DNA of 64,000 nucleotides from NCBI GenBank assembly GCA_017535635.1, contig JAFXTU010000050.1, forward strand, positions 1-64,000, given 5' to 3'. Position 1 is the stretch's first letter, and each line of letters opens with the position of its first letter. The DNA comes from Oscillospiraceae bacterium. GTDB lineage: Bacteria > Bacillota > Clostridia > Oscillospirales > Oscillospiraceae. A program made the translations under genes and the position numbers. The notes under the pieces are model-generated. The model was not told the origin of the DNA. It searched no databases and worked only from the letters and a program-made list of their open reading frames with translations. Positions 1 through 8,483 of the stretch are shown one piece after another.

Positions 1-141
1 AGTGAGGAGTGAGGAGTGAGGAGTGAGGAGTTAGGAATGAGGAGTTAGGAATGAGGAGTGTGGAGTATAGGTGTCCCTTCGGGACGATTATAAATAATGA
101 TCGCCGAAGGCGATACCGCAATTCCTCACTCCTCACTCCTA
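1..141. repeat. Heptamer tandem repeat with inverted end (MITE-like element, left part cut)
   Basis: Positions 1-28 are four perfect copies of AGTGAGG. Degenerate copies (AGTTAGG, AATGAGG, AGTGTGG) continue to about 63. Positions 121-140 carry the same heptamer in the opposite orientation. Between them are two small hairpins, GTCCC-ttc-GGGAC at 73-85 and ATCGCC-gaa-GGCGAT at 100-114. A tandem repeat, internal hairpins and an inverted repeat end look like a non-coding palindromic insertion element. The left boundary may lie outside the window. No coding potential is seen. Confidence 0.6.
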
Positions 142-152
142 TCTCCACTCTG

Positions 153-198
153 AAAAAAGGAGCGGGAGTCGTCACCCGGACGGCTCCCGCTCCTTTTT

Positions 199-199
<1 letters not shown>
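153..199 (-). terminator. Bidirectional rho-independent terminator after the aminotransferase
   Basis: A 15-bp stem (159-173 with 179-193, one G-T pair) encloses the loop ACCCG. It has an A-run on the left (153-158) and a T-run on the right (194-199), so it can act in both directions. It sits directly at the stop codon of the minus-strand aminotransferase. Confidence 0.85.
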
Positions 200-1386
<1,187 letters not shown>

Positions 1387-1423
1387 AGGATGATCCCTCC
1401 ATGCGATTTCTTTAATAGAGTGG

Positions 1424-1452
1424 ATTATACCGTCATGCTTGCAGAAAAGCAA
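1424..1452 (-). promoter_or_regulatory. Sigma-A promoter of the aminotransferase gene
   Basis: On the minus strand, TTGCTT (1447-1452) and TATAAT (1424-1429) are separated by 17 bases, about 38 bases upstream of the chosen ATG. Confidence 0.8.
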
Positions 1453-1526
1453 GGAAAACTTGGGCGCAAACCGGAGAAAATGCAGGATGAAACCGGCGGG
1501 AAATTCATAATTTCCTCCAAAACCGC

Positions 1527-1558
1527 AAAAAAGGGACGGGAGCTGCCGCTCCCGTCCC
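1527..1558 (-). terminator. Terminator downstream of the hydantoinase-family gene
   Basis: A perfect 11-bp stem, GGGACGGGAGC (1533-1543) with 1548-1558 and a four-base loop, is followed on the minus strand by a T-run (the A-run at 1527-1532). It lies 20 bases past the stop codon of the gene ending at 1578. Confidence 0.85.
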
Positions 1559-1577
1559 GAATACTAACCACTAGCCA

Positions 1578-3605
1578 CTACAAAACCGCGCCCCCCATGG
1601 CGATGCCGGTGAAGGTGCTCCCCAGGTCCACCCGGTTGCCCTTGGAGTCCGGCACGCCCCGGTCGGAAACCTCCACGGTGACCCGGATCTCCCCGGTGAC
1701 GCCCCGGCGGAGGGCCTCCTGGCGGGCCAGCTCCATGGCGATGACCTGGCACCGGGCCTCGGCGTCCTTCCGGTCCTTGAAGATCTCCTGCCGGTCGCTG
1801 GCCTTGACGAAGTAGCCCTCGATGCCCCCGGCGGTGTAGTTGGGCAGCAGCTCCACCTCCACGTAGGCGGTGATGTTCCCCACCACGGCCCCCACGGCGT
1901 TGGCTACCCCGGCGTTGGGGGGAATGACGCACTCGGCCCCCATGGCCTTTGCCACGTCGGGCAGGAAGATGTGGATGGGCGCGCCGATGCCCACCAGGAC
2001 TGCCGTGGTGCTGAAATCCACGTCGAAATACCCGGGGTTTTTCCCGTTCTTCACCTCGTCCCAGCGGCCGGCGATGATCTCCTCCAGCTGGGGGCCGGGG
2101 CCCTCCTGCCGGTACTTGGGATAGCGGTCCATGAGCAGGATCCGGGTGAGGCTGGTGAAGAGCTTCTTCTTCACCCGGTCGTACACCTCGTCGCAGAGCT
2201 TCGCCAGCTCCTCGTCGGAATCCCAGGGCCGGTGCATGCAGCGCAGGAGATACCTGGCCGCCAGCTCCGCCGCCCTGGGGTCGTAGGCGTCGAAGTCCCC
2301 CTTCAGGTGCATGAAGTCCGTGGGGGTGAGCCCGGCCCGGAGGACGACTCCCTCCGCCTCCAGGCGGCTCACGTTCAGCCAGTAGATGTCCTTTCCCACC
2401 GCCTCGGCGGCGCTGCGGATGTCCAGCGGCCCCTTCCGGAGGGCGGCGCAGAAGTCCTTTTCCTCCTGAGTGTAGCCGGGCAGGTCCTGAATGTCCCGCA
2501 CCAGGGTGTAGAACTCCTGGAGAGGCCGGGTGTGGATGTATTCGCTCTCCAGCAGCTTTTCCAGCACCGGGAGGATCTCCGGATGGTCCCGCCCCAGCAG
2601 GGAGAGGGGCATGACCCGCTCCGGGCAGAGCTGGAAGTCCCGCTCCTGCAGCCGCACGGCGCTGTCGCCCCCCAGGCCGAAGGTGTCGATCTGCACCCCC
2701 CGGACGAAGGTGCGCCAGGGGCCGATCTGGATGCCGCTTTTGACCCGTACCGGTCTTCCGTCCTTCACCAGGCTCACGTCCGTGGTGGTGCCTCCCATGT
2801 CCACGATCACGCTGTCCCTCCGCCCGGCCAGCTCGCAGCCCCCCAGGACGCTGGCCGCCGGACCGCAGAGGATGGTCTCCACCGGGCGCAGACGGCTGAA
2901 GCTCTCGCTCATGAGGCTGCCGTCGGAGCGGACCACCACAACCGGGGCCGTGATCCCCAGGGCCCGGAAGGCCCTGGTCACCGCGTCCATGAAGCCCCGG
3001 ATGATGGGGACGAGCTTGGCGTTCAGAAGGGTGCCGGAGCCCCGCTGTACGCTGTTCAGGCCGCTGAACAGCTCACTGGAACAGACCGTGGGCAGGTCCC
3101 GGAGCTTCAGCAGCCGCTTTTTGGCCTCCCGCTCCGCCACGGCGCCGTTGTTCATGGCGTAGAGCTCCACGATACCCAGGCCCTCGGCGTCCCTGAGCCA
3201 GTCCTGCGCCTCCCGGGTGATGGTCTCCCAGTCCGGGTGGGGGAGCTCCTGCCCGTCATAGGAGCCCGCGCCCGGATAGGCGTAGACCTCGTCCGTCCCG
3301 TCCAGGCCGTACTTGCCCCCCACCCGCCGGAGGGTCTCCTCGTCCAGGCCGATGAAGAGCAGCTTGGCCCGGCCGCCCTTGCCCTCCACGCAGGCGTTGG
3401 TGGCCAGGGTGGTGCTCAGGGCGGCCACCTCCGCCTGGGGGAGCAGGGTCTGGTCCAGCTTCCTGAGAGCGTTCAGAATGCCCACGGAGAGGTCCTCCTT
3501 GGTGGTGAGGGCCTTGGCGGAGGACAGGACCTCCTTCGTGTCAAACTGATAGATCACGGCGTCCGTATAGGTGCCGCCGGTGTCGATGCCGATTCCGATT
3601 TTCAA
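1578..3605 (-). CDS. Hydantoinase/oxoprolinase family protein (HyuA-like, ASKHA ATPase fold)
   Basis: This 675-residue protein belongs to the hydantoinase A / 5-oxoprolinase family, whose members use ATP to open cyclic amides or carboxylate ketones. The N-terminal phosphate loop GIDTGGTYTDAV and the second phosphate motif VDMGGTTTDVS (about residue 268) are both present, so the ATPase core looks intact. The C-terminal third (PIHIFLPDVA, ECVIPPNAGVANAVGAVVG) also matches the family. The start is TTG at 3605 with AAAGGA about 9 bases upstream; no in-frame ATG gives a better start. It stands alone with its own promoter and terminator. A HyuB-like partner, usual for N-methylhydantoinase or acetone carboxylase systems, is absent in the window, so substrate and partner are unknown. 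Confidence 0.85.
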   Translation of the reverse strand: MKIGIGIDTGGTYTDAVIYQFDTKEVLSSAKALTTKEDLSVGILNALRKLDQTLLPQAEVAALSTTLATNACVEGKGGRAKLLFIGLDEETLRRVGGKYGLDGTDEVYAYPGAGSYDGQELPHPDWETITREAQDWLRDAEGLGIVELYAMNNGAVAEREAKKRLLKLRDLPTVCSSELFSGLNSVQRGSGTLLNAKLVPIIRGFMDAVTRAFRALGITAPVVVVRSDGSLMSESFSRLRPVETILCGPAASVLGGCELAGRRDSVIVDMGGTTTDVSLVKDGRPVRVKSGIQIGPWRTFVRGVQIDTFGLGGDSAVRLQERDFQLCPERVMPLSLLGRDHPEILPVLEKLLESEYIHTRPLQEFYTLVRDIQDLPGYTQEEKDFCAALRKGPLDIRSAAEAVGKDIYWLNVSRLEAEGVVLRAGLTPTDFMHLKGDFDAYDPRAAELAARYLLRCMHRPWDSDEELAKLCDEVYDRVKKKLFTSLTRILLMDRYPKYRQEGPGPQLEEIIAGRWDEVKNGKNPGYFDVDFSTTAVLVGIGAPIHIFLPDVAKAMGAECVIPPNAGVANAVGAVVGNITAYVEVELLPNYTAGGIEGYFVKASDRQEIFKDRKDAEARCQVIAMELARQEALRRGVTGEIRVTVEVSDRGVPDSKGNRVDLGSTFTGIAMGGAVL

Positions 3606-3650
3606 GGGCGTTTGATCCTTTCCGGGGTCTCCGTTTTCCTGTTCGGTTGC

Positions 3651-3679
3651 ACTCTACCATAATTTACATAAAGCGTCAA
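3651..3679 (-). promoter_or_regulatory. Sigma-A promoter of the hydantoinase-family gene
   Basis: Minus strand TTGACG (3674-3679), 17-base spacer, TAGAGT (3651-3656), about 45 bases upstream of the TTG start. Confidence 0.75.
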
Positions 3680-3934
3680 GGCAGAGCGGGGAGAACGGCA
3701 TAATCCGCTGTCAACCGGCCTCCGATGAATATTCAGTTCTGTTCCCCTCCGGCATCGGGAGGGGGAAGGGGAAAAGAGCGCGGAATAGCGGAGCTTTTTC
3801 ACATTTTCCACAAAGATTTCCACAATGGATATCCGGGAAAAACAGTGCATATCCAAGATATAGGGTTACATAATCCTCCTGCCGCTACCGCTGGAGAATC
3901 GTTACAAAAAGTTTCCGGATTGTAAGAAAGACTC

Positions 3935-3963
3935 TTGCATTTGGGTATAGTACCCCTTATAAT
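3935..3963 (+). promoter_or_regulatory. Sigma-A promoter of the dcw cluster
   Basis: TTGCAT (3935-3940), 17-base spacer, perfect TATAAT (3958-3963). It directly precedes the phased repeat and mraZ. The rest of the 3606-4019 intergenic stretch holds the divergent promoter at 3651-3679 and two near-DnaA-box sequences at about 3800-3825; nothing else is recognisable there. Confidence 0.85.
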
Positions 3964-3970
3964 GGCGGTG

Positions 3971-4010
3971 TAGTGGGTCAAAATGTCAAGAAGTGGCCCA
4001 AAATGGAGGG
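3971..4010 (+). promoter_or_regulatory. Probable MraZ operator: four 10-bp phased repeats
   Basis: Four consecutive 10-base units (TAGTGGGTCA, AAATGTCAAG, AAGTGGCCCA, AAATGGAGGG) share a TG/TGG core at the same position. The first and third units extend to a 14-base direct repeat, AGTGG(G/C)(T/C)CAAAATG, 20 bases apart. MraZ proteins of other bacteria bind short GTGGG-type direct repeats about one helical turn apart upstream of their own gene, so autoregulation here is likely. The last unit doubles as the mraZ ribosome binding site. Confidence 0.65.
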
Positions 4011-4019
4011 ATATTCGGC

Positions 4020-4439
4020 TTGACCGGGAAGTTTGAACACGGCATCGACGCCAAGGGGCGGCTCACGGTTCCCTCGCAGCTGCGCAGGGAGCTGGGAGAC
4101 GTATGCTATGTGGTCCGGGGGCCGAAGGAATACCTGAACGTCTACTCCGCCGAGGGCTGGGAAAAGTTCTGCTCCCGCTTCGAGGGGCAGACCCAATCCA
4201 GGGCCGGAGAGCTGATGCGCTTCCTCTTCGCCAACGCCGCCACCTGCGAGATCGACGGCCAGGGCCGCATCCTCCTGCCCAATGAGCTGCGGGAATACGC
4301 CGGGATCGGAAAGAACGTCACGGTGGTGGGCCTGCCGGGCCGGGTGGAGATCTGGGACAGCGAGCGCTACCACGAGGCCGAGACGGCTTACTTCGACAAA
4401 AAGACCATGGCGGAGATCTACGAGGAGCTGGGACTGTGA
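4020..4439 (+). CDS. mraZ: MraZ transcriptional regulator of the dcw cluster
   Basis: MraZ is an AbrB/SpoVT-fold DNA-binding protein that forms rings and represses the dcw operon. This copy is 139 residues, the usual length, with two repeats of the fold: the first around GKFEHGIDAKGRLTVPSQLR, the second around ATCEIDGQGRILLPNELREY. The DxKGR and DxQGR signatures are both present. Start choice: TTG at 4020 gives the canonical (M)TGKFEHGID start and has GGAGGG (4005-4010) 9 bases upstream. A GTG at 3993 is also in frame but has no ribosome binding site and would run through the operator. It overlaps rsmH by 4 bases (GTGA), implying translational coupling. Confidence 0.93.
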   Translation: MTGKFEHGIDAKGRLTVPSQLRRELGDVCYVVRGPKEYLNVYSAEGWEKFCSRFEGQTQSRAGELMRFLFANAATCEIDGQGRILLPNELREYAGIGKNVTVVGLPGRVEIWDSERYHEAETAYFDKKTMAEIYEELGL

Positions 4440-5368
4440 CGGAGTTCCGCCATGTGCCGGTGCTCCTCCGGGAATGCCTGGAGGGGCTGGCGATCGACCC
4501 CGGGGGCGTCTATGTGGACGGGACCCTGGGGGGCGGCGGCCACTCCTTTGAGATCGCGAAGCGCCTCACCACCGGCCGGCTCATCGGCATCGACCGGGAC
4601 GAAGAGGCCCTCCGTGCCGCCGGGGAACGCCTGGCGCCCTTCGGGGAGAAGGTCACCCTGGTCCGCTCCAATTTCGACCGCCTGGGGGAAGTCCTGGACG
4701 GTCTGGGCATCCGGGCCGTGGACGGGATGCTCTTTGACCTGGGCGTCTCTTCGCCGCAGCTGGACGACGCCCTCCGGGGCTTCAGCTACAGCCAGGACGC
4801 GCCGCTGGATATGCGGATGGACCGTCTCAGCCCGCTCACGGCGCGGACCGTGGTGAACGAGTGGCCCGAGGAGGAGCTGAAGCGCATCCTGTTTGCCTAC
4901 GGGGAGGAGCGGTACGCCCCGCGGATCGCAGCCGCCATCGCGCGCCGGAGGAGCGTTTCGCCCATCGAGACCACCCTGGAGCTGGCGGAGCTGGTGCGCT
5001 CGGCAATGCCCGCCAAGGCCCTCCGGGAAAAGCAGCACCCCGCCAAGCGGACCTTCCAGGCCCTGCGCATCGCCGTGAACGACGAGCTGGGGAGCGTGGA
5101 GCGGCTGCTGGACGCCGCCCCGGACCTTCTGAGGGAGGGCGGACGCCTCTGCGTCATCAGCTTTCACAGCCTGGAGGACCGGATCGTGAAGCAGGCCATC
5201 CACCGAAGGGTGGACGGCTGCACCTGTCCCAGGGACCTGCCGGTCTGCGTCTGCGGTTTTCACCAGACCCTGAAAACCGTGGGGGGCGTGATCACCGCCT
5301 CAGCGGAAGAGCTGGCGGAAAACCCCAGGGCCCGCAGCGCGAAGCTGCGGGTGGCCCAGCGGGTCTGA
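4436..5368 (+). CDS. rsmH: 16S rRNA (cytosine(1402)-N(4))-methyltransferase RsmH
   Basis: RsmH (MraW) uses S-adenosylmethionine to methylate N4 of C1402 in 16S rRNA, tuning start-codon decoding. The protein is 310 residues, as usual. Visible motifs are the SAM-binding loop VDGTLGGGGHS near the N-terminus, FDLGVSSPQLD, DMRMD, and the C-terminal FHSLEDRIVKQ. The start is GTG overlapping the mraZ stop by 4 bases. The position between mraZ and ftsL is the standard Firmicutes dcw order. A cysteine-rich stretch, GCTCPRDLPVCVCG, sits near the C-terminus; CxCP..CxC there is common in Firmicutes homologs. Confidence 0.96.
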   Translation: MTEFRHVPVLLRECLEGLAIDPGGVYVDGTLGGGGHSFEIAKRLTTGRLIGIDRDEEALRAAGERLAPFGEKVTLVRSNFDRLGEVLDGLGIRAVDGMLFDLGVSSPQLDDALRGFSYSQDAPLDMRMDRLSPLTARTVVNEWPEEELKRILFAYGEERYAPRIAAAIARRRSVSPIETTLELAELVRSAMPAKALREKQHPAKRTFQALRIAVNDELGSVERLLDAAPDLLREGGRLCVISFHSLEDRIVKQAIHRRVDGCTCPRDLPVCVCGFHQTLKTVGGVITASAEELAENPRARSAKLRVAQRV

Positions 5369-5472
5369 GAGTGACATAATCACCTTCGTTATGTAAACAT
5401 AACATATTATTCCCCTTTTGAAAAGGGGAGAAGGAAGAAAAGCGCCGGGAGCGCGGAAAGGAAGTGAAGGGC

Positions 5473-6048
5473 ATGGCGGATCAGGTGGATCTGATTTTCG
5501 GCAGCCTGGCCTACGATCCCTTTGGTACTGCGGTCCCTGAATTTGAATTTCCGCCGGAAGAGCCGGTCCGGCAGCCCCAGGCGCCGGAGGCTCCCGCGCC
5601 CAGACCCGAGACCCGGGAGCGGGTGCGCATCGCTACATCGGAGGATACCGCCGCCCGGGCCGCCGCCCGGGTACGGACGGGGATCTTCGCCGCCGTTGCC
5701 ATTCCCCTGGCGGCGGCCTGCCTGGTGTCCCTGGTGCTGCTCCTCCAGGCCCATACCCGGCTGACGGCGGTCTCCAGCGAGGCCGCGAAGCTGGAGGGGC
5801 GGATCTATGCCCTCCAGGCCGAGCGGGCCAGACTGGAGATCCAGAGCGAGAGTGTCTTCAATATGGAAGAGGTGGAGCAGACGGCCAGGACCGCCATCGG
5901 CATGATCGAGGCGGATACGGACCAGGCGGTGTTTCTCCGCAGCACCACGGAGGACGTGGCGGTGATCCTCTCCGCTGAGGGGAAAAAGAACACGCTGCTG
6001 CGCCGCGTGGGAGAGCTCCTGCGCAGGATCGAAGCATATTTCCGCTAG
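5473..6048 (+). CDS. ftsL: FtsL-like septum component
   Basis: A bitopic division protein of 191 residues between rsmH and the division PBP, the normal place for ftsL. The first about 70 residues are cytosolic, acidic and proline-rich. One transmembrane segment (IFAAVAIPLAAACLVSLVLL) follows, then a periplasm-facing coiled coil with heptads (SSEAAKLEGRIYALQAERAR). In the family this coiled coil pairs with DivIC/FtsB and FtsQ/DivIB to activate septal synthesis. Primary sequence is poorly conserved, so the call rests on topology and context. Start: ATG at 5473 has AAGGA about 10 bases upstream; the in-frame GTG at 5464 overlaps that site and is less likely. The 95-base gap before it contains no obvious terminator. 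Confidence 0.82.
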   Translation: MADQVDLIFGSLAYDPFGTAVPEFEFPPEEPVRQPQAPEAPAPRPETRERVRIATSEDTAARAAARVRTGIFAAVAIPLAAACLVSLVLLLQAHTRLTAVSSEAAKLEGRIYALQAERARLEIQSESVFNMEEVEQTARTAIGMIEADTDQAVFLRSTTEDVAVILSAEGKKNTLLRRVGELLRRIEAYFR

Positions 6049-6131
6049 GGAGGACGTAAGGATTAGAGAGACTACAGGCGGCAGCGCAGCATGCTCCCAT
6101 GAGGCGCGGCCGGAGATAAAGGGGAAGGGCG

Positions 6132-8483
6132 ATGGCAGTTAGAAGGAGACCCGGGGACGATCAGGCGCCCAGCCAGATGACCACACGCCGCACAGTGTTT
6201 CTTATGTTCCTGTGCGGTATTGTTGCATTTATCGTGCTGATCCTCCAGCTGGGGCACATCATGATCTCCCAGCACGACAAGTATGAGAGCGCCGCCGTGG
6301 AGGAGCAGGTGCGGAGCACCACCGTCAACGCCTCCCGAGGCACCATCTACGATACGAATATGCTCATCCTGGCCCAGAGCGCCACGGTGGAGACCATCTA
6401 CATCAGTCCCAGGGAAATGATGGACTATAAAGAGGACAAGGAGGCCATCGCCAGGGCCCTCTCGGAGATACTGGACGTGGATTACGACAGCATCATGAAA
6501 AAGTGGGAGGATACGGATTCCTGGTACAAGACCGTCAAGGTCAAGGTGGAGCGGGACCTGGCGGACCAGGTCCGGGCCTACGTGAACGGCGGCTTTAAGG
6601 AGGATCCCCGCTACCGGGATTCGGAGGGGGAGCTGTCCGCCCGGAAGCGGGGCTATCTGGCCTCGGTCCACCTGATCGAGGACACCAAGCGGTATTATCC
6701 CTACTCCAGCCTGGGGAGCCAGATCATCGGCTTCGTGGGCACGGACAACTACGGCCTGGACGGGATCGAGGCGGTCTACAACGACGAGCTGGAGGGGGAG
6801 AACGGCCGGATCGTCCGCGCCGCCGCCGCCAACGGCACCGACATGCTCTTCACGGGCTACGAGGAATACTACGACGCCCAGGACGGGAACAGCGCCGTGC
6901 TGACCCTGGACGCCACCATCCAGTTCTATCTCCGCAAGAACATCGAGCAGGCCATCGAGGACAACGAGATCATGAACGGGGGCATCGGCATCGTCATGAA
7001 CGTGAAGACCGGCGCCATCCTGGGCATGGTCTCGGTGCCGGACTACGACCTGAACGATTTCGCCGAGCTGAACCCGGACTTCCAGGAAAAGCTCCAGGAG
7101 GAGTGGGACGCCGGGGGCATGACGCCGGAGGACTACAACGCCCGCTACCTGGAGCTTCTGCAGCTCCAGTGGCGCAACCGGGCCATCGGCGACACCTATG
7201 AGCCCGGCTCCACCTTCAAGATCATCACCCTGGCCGCGGCTCTGGAGGAGGGGGTCGTCACCACGGACGACCACTTCATGTGCCGGGGCAGCACCCAGAT
7301 CCTGGGCCGTGAGGAGCCCCTGCACTGCTGGAAGCGCACCGGCCACGACGACCAGACCCTGGCCCAGGCCGCCCAGAACTCCTGCAACGTGGCCTTCTCC
7401 ACCATCGGCATCCGCCTGGGGGCCAGGCGGTTTTACGACTACATGGAGGCCTTCGGCTTCTTTGAGCGCACCGGCATCGACCTCTACGGCGAGGCCAGCA
7501 GCATCTGGTGGACGCGGAAGGTCTTCGAGGACCCCTACAACCACTCCCAGCTGGCCTCCGCCTCCTTCGGCCAGACCTTCAACATTACGCCCATCCAGCT
7601 CATCACCGCCATCTCGGCGGCGGTGAACGGCGGTTACCTCATGAAGCCCTACGTGGTGCGGCAGATCGTCTCCCCGGACGGGGCCGTGATCGCCAACACC
7701 ACCCCCACGGTGGTGCGCCAGGTCGTCTCGGAGGAGACCTCCAGGACCGTCTGCGACATCATCGAGAGCGTGGTCTCCTCTCCCACCGGCACCGGCAAAA
7801 ACGCCAGCGTGGCGGGCTACAGCGTGGGGGGCAAGACCGGCACCTCCGAAAAGGTGGGCCAGGCCTCCGACGACTACATGGTCTCCTTCATCGGGGTGGC
7901 CCCCATGGAGGACCCCCAGGTGGCCGTCCTGGTGATCCTGGACTCCCCGGATCCCACTTCCGGCATCTACATCAGCGGCGGCGGCATGGTGGCCCCCACC
8001 GTGGGCAACATCCTGGCGGACATCCTCCCCTACCTGGGGGTGGAGGAGTCCGGCGGCAGCCGCACCAGCAACGTGACCGTGCCCAACGTCCGCTCCGCCT
8101 CCCTTTCCGAGGCGAAGGCCCAGATGGAGGAGGCGGGCTTCGTGGTAAAGGTCCTGGGCGAGGGGGATACCGTGACGGACCAGGCCCCGGTGGGCAACAT
8201 CAAGATCGCTGCGGGCTCCACCGTGATCCTCTACGCCGGGGCACAGAAGCCGGAGTCCGGCGTCTCCGTCCCGGACATGACCGGCAAGACCTTTGTGGCC
8301 GCCAAGCAGTATTTTGAGGCCTTCGGCCTCTTCATACGGACCGCCGGCGTGGCCCCCACCGGCTCCAACACCATCGTGGTGCGGCGGCAGAGCGTGGCCG
8401 CGGGGGAGACCGTTCCCTACGGCACCGTGGTGGAGGTGGGCCTGGTGGATACCGACGAGAGCTTAATGGAGACGCACGGGTAA
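6132..8483 (+). CDS. Class B penicillin-binding protein with PASTA domains (PBP2B/SpoVD type)
   Basis: A 783-residue peptidoglycan transpeptidase acting outside the membrane at the septum or spore cortex. Order: short cytosolic tail, one transmembrane segment (VFLMFLCGIVAFIVLILQL), PBP dimerisation domain (about 50-250), transpeptidase domain with active serine S360 in GSTFK, SCN motif (about 417) and KTG motif in GGKTGTSEK, then two C-terminal PASTA repeats (about 650-780). Two PASTA domains are typical of Firmicutes division PBPs and SpoVD. Its stop overlaps the murE start by one base (TAATG). Whether it serves vegetative division, sporulation or both cannot be decided: it is the only such gene in the cluster. 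Confidence 0.92.
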   Translation: MAVRRRPGDDQAPSQMTTRRTVFLMFLCGIVAFIVLILQLGHIMISQHDKYESAAVEEQVRSTTVNASRGTIYDTNMLILAQSATVETIYISPREMMDYKEDKEAIARALSEILDVDYDSIMKKWEDTDSWYKTVKVKVERDLADQVRAYVNGGFKEDPRYRDSEGELSARKRGYLASVHLIEDTKRYYPYSSLGSQIIGFVGTDNYGLDGIEAVYNDELEGENGRIVRAAAANGTDMLFTGYEEYYDAQDGNSAVLTLDATIQFYLRKNIEQAIEDNEIMNGGIGIVMNVKTGAILGMVSVPDYDLNDFAELNPDFQEKLQEEWDAGGMTPEDYNARYLELLQLQWRNRAIGDTYEPGSTFKIITLAAALEEGVVTTDDHFMCRGSTQILGREEPLHCWKRTGHDDQTLAQAAQNSCNVAFSTIGIRLGARRFYDYMEAFGFFERTGIDLYGEASSIWWTRKVFEDPYNHSQLASASFGQTFNITPIQLITAISAAVNGGYLMKPYVVRQIVSPDGAVIANTTPTVVRQVVSEETSRTVCDIIESVVSSPTGTGKNASVAGYSVGGKTGTSEKVGQASDDYMVSFIGVAPMEDPQVAVLVILDSPDPTSGIYISGGGMVAPTVGNILADILPYLGVEESGGSRTSNVTVPNVRSASLSEAKAQMEEAGFVVKVLGEGDTVTDQAPVGNIKIAAGSTVILYAGAQKPESGVSVPDMTGKTFVAAKQYFEAFGLFIRTAGVAPTGSNTIVVRRQSVAAGETVPYGTVVEVGLVDTDESLMETHG

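Noticed and set aside
1..63. CRISPR or telomere-like array from the heptamer repeats
   Set aside because: The heptamers are contiguous with no spacers and are mirrored across hairpins, which fits a palindromic element.
3725..3925. 66-codon plus-strand frame upstream of mraZ
   Set aside because: No ribosome binding site, overlaps the approach to the dcw promoter, and no recognisable composition of a real protein.
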